In this document: positions 8,016 through 17,846 of the stretch, one piece after another
Layout of the letters: each line of letters starts with the position of its first letter
Numbering within the stretch: position 1 is the stretch's first letter
Assembly: GCA_036501185.1 (NCBI GenBank)
Contig: DASYAU010000016.1
Coordinates: forward strand, 18,120 to 82,119
DNA: 64,000 nucleotides
Direction: 5' to 3'
From: Korobacter sp036501185
Lineage (GTDB): Bacteria > Acidobacteriota > Terriglobia > Terriglobales > Acidobacteriaceae
The notes under the pieces: generated by a model
What the model saw: the letters and a program-made list of their open reading frames with translations, nothing else
Database searches by the model: none
What the model was told of the DNA's origin: nothing
Program-made: the position numbers and the translations under genes

Positions 8016-9010
8016 GCGCGGGCGGCGGCTTCCTCGAGGAGGCGGAGTTTGGCGGGATCGCCCATGGCAATGAGCGAGTCGCCGGTGTTGATGACGTCGT
8101 CGGGTTCGGGATTGAAACGCATGCCGTCGCGGCGGTGGATGGCAAGAATGATAACGCCTGTCTGCTGGCGGATGCCGGAGCTGGCAATGGTTTTTCCAGC
8201 GAGACGGGAGCCGCTGGTGACGGGAATTTCGTCCATCTCGAGATCCATGCCGAGATGGCCGTGAGCAGCGTCGAAGAAATTCATGACGCCAGGACGAAGA
8301 AGGGTTTGGGCAATACGCGATCCAGCGAAGATATACGGGGAGATGACGTGGTCGGCACCGGCGGTGCGAAGATGCTTTTCGGCTGCGTCTTCACTGGCAC
8401 GGGCGATGATTTTGAGATTGGGATTCATGGCGCGCGCGGTGAGAACGATGTAGATGTTGGTGGCGTCAGCGGTGGTGGCGGCGACGAGGCCGCGGGCGGT
8501 GCGAATGCCAGCTTCTTCGAGAGTGCGTTCGAGAGTGGCGTCGCCTTCGACGGTGAGCCAGCCTTCGGGGGCGTAGCGTTCGATTTTTTCGGTGCGAGTT
8601 TCGATGATGACGAAGGGGACCGGCTTCCGGGCGAATTCACGGGCGACGCTGCGGCCGACGCGTCCGGCGCCGCAGATGATGTAGTGGCCGGTCAGTCGAG
8701 AGATTTCGCGTTCCATGCGCTTCTTTCCGAAGACGGACTGAAGTTCGAATTCTAACAAGGCTTGGGTGAGTGAGCCGATCGCGAGGAAGAGGGTTCCAAC
8801 ACCAAAGAAGATGAGGAAGGAGTTGAAGATGCGCCCGGTGTGGGAGAGGGGATGAGTTTCACCGTAGCCGATGGTGGTGAGGGTGGTGAGGGTCATGTAG
8901 AAACCGTCGAACCATGACCAGTGCTCGATGTAATGGAAGCCCGCGGTGCCGGCAAGGACGATGAGGACGAGTCCGGCTAGGATCAGGCGGAGATTGTGGA
9001 GGGCTTTCAT
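8012..9010 (-). CDS. Two-helix potassium channel with RCK (TrkA-N/TrkA-C) domain
   Basis: The protein has 332 residues and should form a tetrameric K+ channel in the inner membrane gated by its cytoplasmic RCK domain. Transmembrane helix 1 is at residues 7-28, then the pore helix and selectivity filter TLTTIGYGE (44-51), then helix 2 at about 60-85. A Rossmann TrkA-N domain starts with IICGAGRVGRSVA near residue 112, and a TrkA-C domain occupies about 245-330 (IASSGIRQQTGVIILAI). Filter GYG implies K+ selectivity. It lies upstream of and overlaps nnr by 4 bp. The ligand of the RCK domain cannot be read from the sequence. Confidence 0.93.
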   Translation of the reverse strand: MKALHNLRLILAGLVLIVLAGTAGFHYIEHWSWFDGFYMTLTTLTTIGYGETHPLSHTGRIFNSFLIFFGVGTLFLAIGSLTQALLEFELQSVFGKKRMEREISRLTGHYIICGAGRVGRSVAREFARKPVPFVIIETRTEKIERYAPEGWLTVEGDATLERTLEEAGIRTARGLVAATTADATNIYIVLTARAMNPNLKIIARASEDAAEKHLRTAGADHVISPYIFAGSRIAQTLLRPGVMNFFDAAHGHLGMDLEMDEIPVTSGSRLAGKTIASSGIRQQTGVIILAIHRRDGMRFNPEPDDVINTGDSLIAMGDPAKLRLLEEAAARA

Positions 9011-9485
9011 TTCTGGGGGAATTGTAGTGCCTGGGTGGAGATGGGGGCGGTGATTTTGGGGGTGGTGATTAGTGATTAGTGGTTAGTGATTGGGGGTTCG
9101 GTTTCAGGTGTCAGGAAAAGAGTGGGCGCGTTGGAAAGTGACGAGGCTGATCGCCTCGTCACCGGGGCCGTGCCGCCTCGGAAGAGGCTTTGGATCTCGG
9201 AGATGCTTTCACGACGCTGACGCGTCGTGCTGAAAAACCCACCCGGCCTCTGGCCTGGTGCGGTGCCGCGGCCCAACGGCGGGGCTTCGCAATGACAAGG
9301 CCGAGTCACTGCAGTTGAGGCTGAGAAGCCTTTTCAGGGTCGTGGATATTTATGCGGCTGGGGGATTGCCGCGGCCCAAAGGCGGGGCCTCGCAATGACA
9401 AACAAAAACACAAGGGCGGGGCCTCGCAATGACAAACAGAAACACAAGGGCGGGGCCCGCGATGGAAGAAACCACTCAACCGGAG
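9011..9485 (+). repeat. 475-bp intergenic repeat cluster
   Basis: Contents in order: three TTAGTGR units at 9069-9089; GGTTTCA and GGTGTCA at 9100-9113; a perfect hairpin TGACGAGGC/GCCTCGTCA at 9139-9161; a perfect hairpin CACGACGC/GCGTCGTG at 9210-9229; a GGTGCCGCGGCCCAACGGCG element near 9260-9298; a second palindromic element at 9310-9400 with core GGGATTGCCGCGGCCCAAAG; and two partial downstream duplicates of GGCGGGGCCTCGCAATGACA near 9412-9465. No gene is seen. Confidence 0.85.
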
Positions 9486-10826
9486 CTACTTGCGGAGCCA
9501 CTCGACGTCGCGGCCGCCTTGATGAAGGACGGCTTTGGTGAATTTGCCGGCGGAGTCTTTGATGAATTGCAATTCGCCATCGACTTCCTTGAAGAAGAAG
9601 CTGTTTGGTGATTCGGGGTCGGCGAAGGGGAGTGCGGCGAACTTAGGTTGTCCGGTGAGCTGGATGTAGAGCTGATCGCCGTCGAGGGTGACGGTAAGAG
9701 TGATGGAGGCCATGCCGCCCGCGTATTCGCCGACATATTGCTGGAGGGTTGAGGGCGGAACAGAGAGGGCCTTGCGTTCGGTGGGGAGAACAACCTTTTC
9801 GTTGAAGTAGACGGCGGCGAGATCGTGGGCGATTTCGCCGACGGCGCTGCCGTTGAGGTTGGCGAGAGCGACGACGGTGAGATGGTCGTCGGGATAGTAG
9901 GCGAGTTCGGTGTTGAAGCCTTCGATGCCGCCACCATGCTGGATGACTTTGTGGCCGGACTTGGTGGTCATGACGTTCAGTCCAAAGGCGTAGTCGTTGA
10001 GGAAAGGGGTGGTCATTTTGGTGAGCGATGTGGGCTGGAGGAGGTGCCCGCCGAAGAGGCCCTGCGTCCACTTGAGCAGATCACCGGTGGTGGAGTACAT
10101 GGCGCCAGCGCCGTGGGGGACGCTCATGTCGATGTAGCCGGCGTTCTGAATGCCTTTGGGACCGGGAGTGTAGCCGTAGACGCGGTGCTCGAGGATGGGA
10201 TCGCGGGTGTCCATGCCGCTGTTGGTCATGCCGAGCTTCGCGAGGACGTTCTGTTGGAGGAAGTCGGTAAACGACATGCCGGAGACTTTCTCGACGATGT
10301 AGCCAAGGAGAATGAAGTTGGTGTTGCTGTAATCCCATTTGGTGCCGGGCTCGAAGTCGAGTGGCAGGTCGCGGATGAGGGCGAGTTCCTTCTCCGGGGT
10401 GGTGGGCAGTGGTTCGAGTTCACTGTACTTGGGGAGACTGGTAAAGCTGTGGATGCCGGAGGTATGAGTGAGGAGATTGCGGAGGGTGATCTTGTCCCAT
10501 GAGGCGGGGGCTTCGGCATAGTACTTGTTCACGGGATCGCTGGTGCTGAGTTTTCCCTGCTCTTCGAGCAAAAGAATGCAAACGGCGGTGAATTGCTTGG
10601 TGATGGAGCCGAGGCGGTACTTGCCGTCATCGACGTTGGGGGTCTGCCACTCGAGATTGGCGTAGCCGTAGCTCTTCTGGAAGATGACGTGATCGTCTTT
10701 GGCGACGAGGACGGAGCCCATGAACTTGTGGGTGTCGGTGTAGGAGCGGACGATTTCGTCCATGCGTTGGGTGTTCTGGGCGAGGGCGGGGAGAGAGAGC
10801 AGGAGGAATACGAGGAGGCGACGCAT
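9486..10826 (-). CDS. Secreted serine hydrolase, beta-lactamase / class C family with C-terminal domain
   Basis: The protein has 446 residues with the signal peptide MRRLLVFLLLSLPALAQ. The fold is that of penicillin-binding protein / class C beta-lactamase-like hydrolases. The nucleophile motif SxxK is SITK (Ser74, Lys77), the YxN motif is YSN (166-168), and the third motif is the HGG of VIQHGGGIEGFN. A C-terminal beta-rich domain of about 100 residues follows, like the DUF3471 tail in related esterases and peptidases. The likely start is ATG 10826, which gives a clean signal peptide; the frame stays open upstream to 11201, but through repeat sequence. Substrate (D-amino-acid peptide or ester) is not readable. 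Confidence 0.88.
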   Translation of the reverse strand: MRRLLVFLLLSLPALAQNTQRMDEIVRSYTDTHKFMGSVLVAKDDHVIFQKSYGYANLEWQTPNVDDGKYRLGSITKQFTAVCILLLEEQGKLSTSDPVNKYYAEAPASWDKITLRNLLTHTSGIHSFTSLPKYSELEPLPTTPEKELALIRDLPLDFEPGTKWDYSNTNFILLGYIVEKVSGMSFTDFLQQNVLAKLGMTNSGMDTRDPILEHRVYGYTPGPKGIQNAGYIDMSVPHGAGAMYSTTGDLLKWTQGLFGGHLLQPTSLTKMTTPFLNDYAFGLNVMTTKSGHKVIQHGGGIEGFNTELAYYPDDHLTVVALANLNGSAVGEIAHDLAAVYFNEKVVLPTERKALSVPPSTLQQYVGEYAGGMASITLTVTLDGDQLYIQLTGQPKFAALPFADPESPNSFFFKEVDGELQFIKDSAGKFTKAVLHQGGRDVEWLRK

Positions 10827-10885
10827 GATCGGAAGAGGATATAACGCGGGGACGGGATGTTGGAGAAAAAAGGCGGTTGGGGATG

Positions 10886-10970
10886 AGGAGGCTTTTCGGC
10901 GGTCGACGCTACTGAGGCGGCTTGGGGATTGCCGCGGCCCAAAGGCGGGGCCTCGCAATGACAAACATAA
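10886..10970 (+). repeat. Palindromic intergenic element
   Basis: One copy of the same family as 9310-9400: GAGGAGGCTTTTC, then GGGATTGCCGCGGCCCAAAG, ending GGGGCCTCGCAATGACAAA. Confidence 0.9.
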
Positions 10971-10981
10971 AGCACAAAGAG

Positions 10982-11017
10982 AAAAGCCCCAGGTTTGGAA
11001 AATCGCCAAACCCGGGG
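10982..11017 (-). terminator. Terminator of the APC permease operon, a repeated sequence
   Basis: CCCCAGGTTTGG (10987-10998) pairs with CCAAACCCGGGG (11006-11017) with one mismatch around loop AAAATCG. Read on the minus strand the hairpin follows the permease stop codon and is followed by CTTTTCTCTTTG. A nearly identical hairpin ends the LytTR gene at 20912-20946. Confidence 0.85.
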
Positions 11018-11032
11018 TACCCGGAGATTCGA

Positions 11033-12571
<1,539 letters not shown>

Positions 12572-12598
12572 TCGAAGGTGGTTCTCCTAGTAGAGCGT

Positions 12599-14140
12599 TT
12601 ACGCAGTCGCTGTGCCGCGACGCGACCAGATGAAATACACGGGGATGCCGAGCAAAACGATGATGAGTCCGGGCCAAGTGTATTGCGGCTTGTAAAGCAG
12701 TAAGACTACATCAATGAAGATGGCCATCAAAATGTAAATGGCAGGGAGGACTGGGTATCCGATGGCTTTATAGGGACGAGGGGCATCAGGTTCTTTGTAT
12801 CGCAGGACGAAGAGGGCAACGATGGTGAGGATATAGAAGATGAGGACGGCGAAGACGATGTAATCCAAAAGCTGGCCGTAGCTGCCGCTGATGCAGAGGA
12901 TGCAGCACCAGACGCACTGGACGAGAAGCGAGGCGGCGGGAGTTTTGTGCTGGGGATGAAGCTTGCCGGCGGACTTGAAGAAGAGGCCGTCTTTGGCCAT
13001 GGCGTAGTAGACGCGGGCGCCGGAGAGGATGAGTCCGTTGTTGCAGCCGAAGGTGGAGATGAGGATGCACACAGCCATGATGGCGGCACCGGCGCCGCCG
13101 AAGATTTGCTGCATGACGGCGGTGGCGACGCGGTCTTCGGTGGCGTATTGAATGCCGCGGGCTAGCAGCGTGGTGCCATGGGGATCGCCGGCCATGGGGA
13201 GCACGAGCATGTAAACGAAGTTCGCGAGACAGTAGAGGGTGATGACTATGCCGGTGCCCAGGGCGAGTGAGAGCGGGATGTTGCGCTGTGGGTTCTTCAC
13301 TTCCCCGGCAGTGAAGGTGACGTTATTCCAGGCGTCGGCGGAGAAGAGCGAGCCGACCTGGGCGACGGCGAGGATGGTGACGGTGAGGACGAGGGCCATG
13401 GGACCGCCGACACCGACTTGAACGGGATGAAGAGCGGACCATCCGGCGTTCTGGAAGAAGTGGCCGTGGAAGTTGGCGGCGAGGGCGGTGGCGTTGCGTC
13501 CGACTGCGATGCCGACGATGACGAAGCCGAGGATGGCGGCGGTCTTGGTGAAAGTGAAGATGTTCTGGACGAGGGCGCCGAGTTTCACGCCGAAGATGTT
13601 GAGGACAGACAAAAATACGATGGCGAGGATGCCGCAGAGATTTTGCGTGTTCAGGCCGACGTTCATGTTGCCCAGTACCATCGGGCCGATGGGAATCGGC
13701 GGAACGTGGTAGTGAAAGCCGATCCAGTTGGTGGATGAGACGGCGGGAAAGAAGATACCGAGGAATTTTCCGAAGGCGACGCCGACGGCTGCGATGGTGC
13801 CAGTCTGGATGACGAGGAAGAGCGTCCAGCCATAGAGGAAGCCGGGGAGCGGACCGAGGGCTTCGCGGAGATAGACGTATTGGCCGCCGGCCTTGGGCAT
13901 CATGGCGGCGAGTTCGCCGTAGGAGAGCGCGGCGGTGATGGTGAGGAACCCGGTGACGAGCCAGGCGCCGATGAGCAGCGCGGGCGATTGAACCTCGCGG
14001 GCGATTTCGGCGGCGACGATGTAGACGCCAGAGCCGATCATGGAACCCATGACAAGGGTGGTGGCGCTGGTAAGGCCGAGTCCTTGAATGAAACCTTCGT
14101 CTTTGGGGGAAGCGGGGTGGATCGTGGGTTGCGCGCTCAT
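12599..14140 (-). CDS. APC-superfamily amino acid permease, LAT/serine-threonine exchanger-like
   Basis: The protein has 513 residues with about twelve hydrophobic helices. The helix-1 motif is GSMIGSGVYI (32-41). GELAAMMPKAGGQYVYLREALGP is the conserved helix 2-3 region of LAT-type amino acid transporters, and FGCNNGLILSGARVYYAMAKDG marks helix 8. It resembles bacterial serine/threonine exchanger-like and LAT-like proteins, so neutral amino acids are the likely substrates. It is the first gene of a probable two-permease operon. The upstream gap starts with a TTAGTGR array at 14177-14204. Confidence 0.88.
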   Translation of the reverse strand: MSAQPTIHPASPKDEGFIQGLGLTSATTLVMGSMIGSGVYIVAAEIAREVQSPALLIGAWLVTGFLTITAALSYGELAAMMPKAGGQYVYLREALGPLPGFLYGWTLFLVIQTGTIAAVGVAFGKFLGIFFPAVSSTNWIGFHYHVPPIPIGPMVLGNMNVGLNTQNLCGILAIVFLSVLNIFGVKLGALVQNIFTFTKTAAILGFVIVGIAVGRNATALAANFHGHFFQNAGWSALHPVQVGVGGPMALVLTVTILAVAQVGSLFSADAWNNVTFTAGEVKNPQRNIPLSLALGTGIVITLYCLANFVYMLVLPMAGDPHGTTLLARGIQYATEDRVATAVMQQIFGGAGAAIMAVCILISTFGCNNGLILSGARVYYAMAKDGLFFKSAGKLHPQHKTPAASLLVQCVWCCILCISGSYGQLLDYIVFAVLIFYILTIVALFVLRYKEPDAPRPYKAIGYPVLPAIYILMAIFIDVVLLLYKPQYTWPGLIIVLLGIPVYFIWSRRGTATA

Positions 14141-14454
14141 TGTTGGTGTGGGGAGAAATGTACACGATTCACGTGATTAGTGGTTAGTGATTAGTGATTA
14201 GGGATTACGGAGAGAAAGAGGCGGTTAGGCGTTAGCAAGGGCTAGTTGAGAGGGGAATGTTCAAGCGTGGCGTTCGTGGGGCGATCCAGAGAAGCAGGGC
14301 AAGCTTCTCGCTGGGGCGATACTCTACACCGTCTCGACGACGGGCAAAAGGCGTGCCGCCCTTCGGGCTTGGACTGCGCTTTTACGCTGTTTCCCGGGGC
14401 TGCGCCCCGGGCTTCAATACGCTGTTTCCCGGGGCTGCGCCCCGGGCTTCAAAT
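14141..14454 (+). repeat. Gap before the 59-bp array: heptamers and a 35-bp direct repeat
   Basis: Bases 14177-14204 are four TTAGTGR-like units. Bases 14385-14419 and 14420-14454 are two direct copies of a 35-bp unit starting CGCTGTTTC and containing the perfect palindrome CCCGGGGCTGCGCCCCGGG. Bases 14205-14384 hold nothing I recognise. Confidence 0.85.
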
Positions 14455-14983
14455 GCGGTGCGCGCTTCGCGCTTGGATCGGGTTTCACTTTGCTTGGATG
14501 TTTATCCGAGCAGGCGGTGCGCGCTTCGCGCTTGGATCGGGTTTCACTTTGCTTGGATGTTTATCTGAGCAGGCGATGCGCGCTTCGCGCTTGGATCGGG
14601 TTTCACTTTGCTTGGATGTCTGTCCGAGCAGGCGGTGCGCGCTCCGCGCTTGGATCGCGTTTCACTTTGCTTGGATGTCTGTCCGAGCAGGCGGTGCGCG
14701 CTTCGCGCTTGGATCGCGTTTCACTTTGCTTGGATCTGTCCGAGCAGTTGGTATGCGCTTCGCGCTTGGATCGCGTTTCACTTCGCTTGGATGTTTATCC
14801 GAGCAGGCGGTGCGCGCTCCGCGCTTGGATCGCGTTTCACTTTGCTTGGATGTCTGTCCGAGCAGGCGGTGCGCGCTTCGCGCTTGGATCGCGTTTCACT
14901 TTGCTTGGATGTCTGTCCGAGCAGGCGGTGCGCGCTTCGCGCTTGGATCGGGTTTCACTTCGCTTGGATGTTTATCCGAGCAG
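14455..14983 (+). repeat. Nine-copy 59-bp tandem array running into the thiE stop codon
   Basis: Units begin at 14455, 14514, 14573, 14632, 14691, 14748, 14807, 14866 and 14925. All are 59 bp apart except the fifth, which is 57 bp. Each unit contains GCGCGCTTCGCGCTTGGATC, then GTTTCACTT, then CTTGGAT and ends CCGAGCAG. The end of the last unit (TTATCCGAGCAG) is the reverse complement of the last codons of thiE, so the array overlaps the gene. All three plus-strand frames stay open through it, because 59 is not a multiple of three and the unit has no stop; I do not regard these as genes. Confidence 0.95.
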
Positions 14984-15754
14984 TTGGAGGAATTGTTCGG
15001 CGTGGCGCTTTGGGTCGGCGAGAAGGTCCGCGATTACGGCGACCGAATCGGCGCCGGCTTCGATTACTGAGCGGCAGTTTTCGCGGGTTATGCCGCCAAT
15101 CGCGATTAAGGGTTTGGTGGTGAGTTTGCGGATTTTGCGGAGGCCGTCGAGACCGACTACTGGGTCGGGATTGGCTTTGCTGCGGGTGGAAAAGATGGGG
15201 CCGATGGCGATGTAGTCGACGGGGGCTTGGCTGGCGATCTCGAGTTGGGCTCGGTTGTGGGTGGAGACGCCGATTAGCTTTGTGTTGCCTACGACCAGGC
15301 GGGCGCCTTCGGGGGAGAGGTCGTCCTGGCCGACGTGGACGCCGTCGGCATTGGCGGCCAAGGCTAAGTCGGCGCGGTCGTTGAGAAAGAAGGTGACGTC
15401 GGGCGGGAGAATGCGGCGGAGTTCGCGGGCGTGGGAGAGAATTTCGCGGGCGGTGGCCGTCTTGTTGCGGTATTGGATTAGGGTGACGCCGGCTTTTACT
15501 AGCTCTTGAGCGTAGTGGAGGAGTTGAGAAACAGCAGGTCCTTCGCTGCGCTCTGGATGACAAGGGATGGCGGTGGTAACGAGAGCGGGAGTGGGGGCTG
15601 ACCGCGGGGCGGTTGCGGAGGTCGCGATCGTGGGAGGAGAGCAGGGATTCCCACGCTGCGAATCCGCATATGTCTGCGGATTCTCCGCTCGGAATGACAA
15701 AAAACAGGAGGCGTCGATGATGGCGTAGAGGCGTGGGGGGTGGAAGGATGACAT
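14972..15754 (-). CDS. thiE: Thiamine-phosphate synthase ThiE with an in-frame repeat insertion
   Basis: ThiE joins the thiazole and pyrimidine moieties to make thiamine phosphate. The protein has 260 residues against a usual 210-220. The family parts are clear: RLYAIID at residues 8-14, LIQYRNK, FLNDRADLALAANADGVHVGQ, IAIGPIFSTRSK, IAIGGI and SVAVIADLL. Between the first strand and the first helix, where normal ThiE has a short loop, residues about 19-75 are extra. They are encoded by a composite intergenic repeat (15534-15702) and include the repeat peptide CHPERSEG. The frame is kept, so the enzyme may still work. The start overlaps the accC stop (TAATG), and the last codons lie in a tandem array. 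Confidence 0.9.
   Translation of the reverse strand: MSSFHPPRLYAIIDASCFLSFRAENPQTYADSQRGNPCSPPTIATSATAPRSAPTPALVTTAIPCHPERSEGPAVSQLLHYAQELVKAGVTLIQYRNKTATAREILSHARELRRILPPDVTFFLNDRADLALAANADGVHVGQDDLSPEGARLVVGNTKLIGVSTHNRAQLEIASQAPVDYIAIGPIFSTRSKANPDPVVGLDGLRKIRKLTTKPLIAIGGITRENCRSVIEAGADSVAVIADLLADPKRHAEQFLQLLG
15534..15702 (+). repeat. Composite repeat element inside thiE
   Basis: The element has three parts in order: GCAGGTCCTTCGCTGCGCTC...GGATGACAAGGG, a spacer of about 75 bp with GGGCTGACCGC, and GGAGCAGGGATTCCCACG followed by the hairpin AATCCGCA/TGCGGATT (15661-15682) and CTCCGCTCGGAATGACAA. The same three parts in the same order and orientation occupy the intergenic region at 23815-23980. 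Confidence 0.9.
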
Positions 15755-17106
15755 TACTTCTTTGGAGCGGGCATGAAGCGCTCCATGAACTTGGTGTCGA
15801 AGTTGCCGGCCTGGAAGTCGGGATCGGCCATGATTTTTTTGTGTAGAGGGATCGAGGTGAAGACGCCTTCGACGATGAACATGTCGAGGGCGCGGGCCAT
15901 GCGCTGGATGGCTTCGTGGCGGTCGCGTCCGCGGACCACGAGCTTGGCGATGAGCGAGTCGTAGTAGGGCGGGATGACGCCTTCGGCGTACTGGGCAGTG
16001 TCGACGCGAACGCCGGTGCCGCCGGGGACGTGGAAGGCGGTGATTTTTCCGGCGGAGGGGGTGAATTTTTCGGGATGCTCAGCGTTGATGCGGCACTCGA
16101 TGGCGTGTCCGCGGGAGGTGACGGGGCCGGTCAGGATGTCGGAGAGCTTGGCTCCGGCGGCGATCATGATCTGGGATTTCACGAGGTCGACGTCGGTGGT
16201 CATTTCGGTGACGGGGTGTTCGACCTGGATGCGGGTGTTCATCTCGATGAAGTGGAGGGTGCGGTCCTCGTCCATGAGGAACTCGATGGTGCCCGCGTTG
16301 ATGTAGCCGATCGCGGAGAGAGTTTTCACGAGGACGTCGCCGATTTCCTTGCGGAGTTCGGGGGTGACCTGGGTGCTGGGAGATTCTTCGAGGAGCTTCT
16401 GGTGGCGGCGCTGGATGGAGCACTCGCGTTCGCCGAGGGAGACGACGTTGCCGTAGGAGTCGGCGAGGATCTGGAACTCGATGTGGCGGGGGCGCTCGAT
16501 GAACTTCTCCATATAGAGGTCGCCGTTGCCGAAGGCGGAGGCGGCTTCGGACTGGGCGGCGTTGAAATGGATGGGAAGTTCTTCGGCGCTGCGGATGACG
16601 CGCATGCCGCGGCCACCGCCGCCGGCCTTGGCCTTGACGATGACGGGGAAGCCGATTTTTTTCGCCCACTCGAGGGCTTCGCCTTCGGTTGGAATGATGT
16701 CGTCGGAGCCGGGGAGGATGGGCACGCCGTATTTCTTCATGGCGGCGCGAGCCTTCTCTTTTTCGCCCATGAGGCGGATGGTTTCGGGCTTGGGGCCGAT
16801 GAATGTGAGTCCGCTGGATTGGCAGACTTCGGCGAAGTTGGCGTTTTCGCTGAGGAGGCCGTAGCCGGGATGGATGGCGTCGACATTGGCGATTTCGGCG
16901 GCGCTGATGACGGCGGGGATGTTGAGGTAGCTGTCAGCAAGGCGCGGGGGGCCGATGCAGATGGCTTCATCGGCGAAGCGGACGTGGAGCGAGTTGCGGT
17001 CGGCCTCGCTGTAGATAGCGACGGTGCGAATGCCGAGTTCCTTGCAGGCGCAGATGACGCGCAGCGCGATTTCGCCGCGATTGGCTATTAAGACTTTTCG
17101 AAACAT
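15754..17106 (-). CDS. accC: Acetyl-CoA carboxylase, biotin carboxylase subunit
   Basis: AccC carboxylates the biotin on AccB with bicarbonate and ATP, the first half of the committed step of fatty-acid synthesis. The protein has 450 residues, matching the family. It starts MFRKVLIANRGEIALRVI, the standard biotin-carboxylase N-domain. The ATP-grasp glycine loop is KAKAGGGGRGM, and the active-site segment EMNTRIQVEHPVTEM carries the catalytic Glu, Asn, Arg and Glu-His residues. It lies 8 bp after accB on the same strand, and its stop overlaps the thiE start, so accB-accC-thiE read as one operon. Confidence 0.97.
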   Translation of the reverse strand: MFRKVLIANRGEIALRVICACKELGIRTVAIYSEADRNSLHVRFADEAICIGPPRLADSYLNIPAVISAAEIANVDAIHPGYGLLSENANFAEVCQSSGLTFIGPKPETIRLMGEKEKARAAMKKYGVPILPGSDDIIPTEGEALEWAKKIGFPVIVKAKAGGGGRGMRVIRSAEELPIHFNAAQSEAASAFGNGDLYMEKFIERPRHIEFQILADSYGNVVSLGERECSIQRRHQKLLEESPSTQVTPELRKEIGDVLVKTLSAIGYINAGTIEFLMDEDRTLHFIEMNTRIQVEHPVTEMTTDVDLVKSQIMIAAGAKLSDILTGPVTSRGHAIECRINAEHPEKFTPSAGKITAFHVPGGTGVRVDTAQYAEGVIPPYYDSLIAKLVVRGRDRHEAIQRMARALDMFIVEGVFTSIPLHKKIMADPDFQAGNFDTKFMERFMPAPKK

Positions 17107-17114
17107 TGAAACCT

Positions 17115-17606
<492 letters not shown>

Positions 17607-17846
17607 TCGTGTTTGAGAGTCGCAGGGGCTAAAGCCCCGAAATGTCGTACTTTGATCGGCAGCGCTAAAGCGCTGCCCTGATACAAAACGCAAGGTCCTT
17701 CGATTGCGAATCCGCATCGTTATGCGGATTCTCCGCTCAGGATGACAACCCTGGAGAGCGTCGCGAGGGCAGGGGTCCTTCGACTCCGTTTCGCTTCGCG
17801 AAACTCCGCTCAGGATGACAAGCTAAAAAGACAACGTCAAAAATCG
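17607..17846 (+). repeat. Hairpin-rich repeat block between the M24 peptidase gene and accB
   Basis: Contents: GGGGCTAAAGCCCC near 17626; the perfect hairpin GGCAGCGC-TAAA-GCGCTGCC near 17658; the unit GGTCCTTCG, hairpin AATCCGCAT/ATGCGGATT (17709-17730), CTCCGCTCAGGATGACAA; then a second unit with the same flanks but a different internal palindrome, TTTCG...CGAAA. No gene is seen. Confidence 0.85.

Noticed and set aside
14455..14983. CRISPR-like appearance of the 59-bp array
   Set aside because: The units are directly joined with no unique spacers and no cas genes are near; it is a plain tandem repeat.
14246..15215. Three long overlapping plus-strand frames with repeating peptides such as ALRAWIGFHFAW
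   Set aside because: They arise because the 59-bp tandem unit has no stop in any forward frame. All three frames are equally open, none has a ribosome site, and the far end is antisense to thiE.
14141..15754. TPP riboswitch for thiE
   Set aside because: thiE is the third gene of an accB-accC-thiE operon and no thi-box-like conserved sequence was seen upstream of it or of accB.
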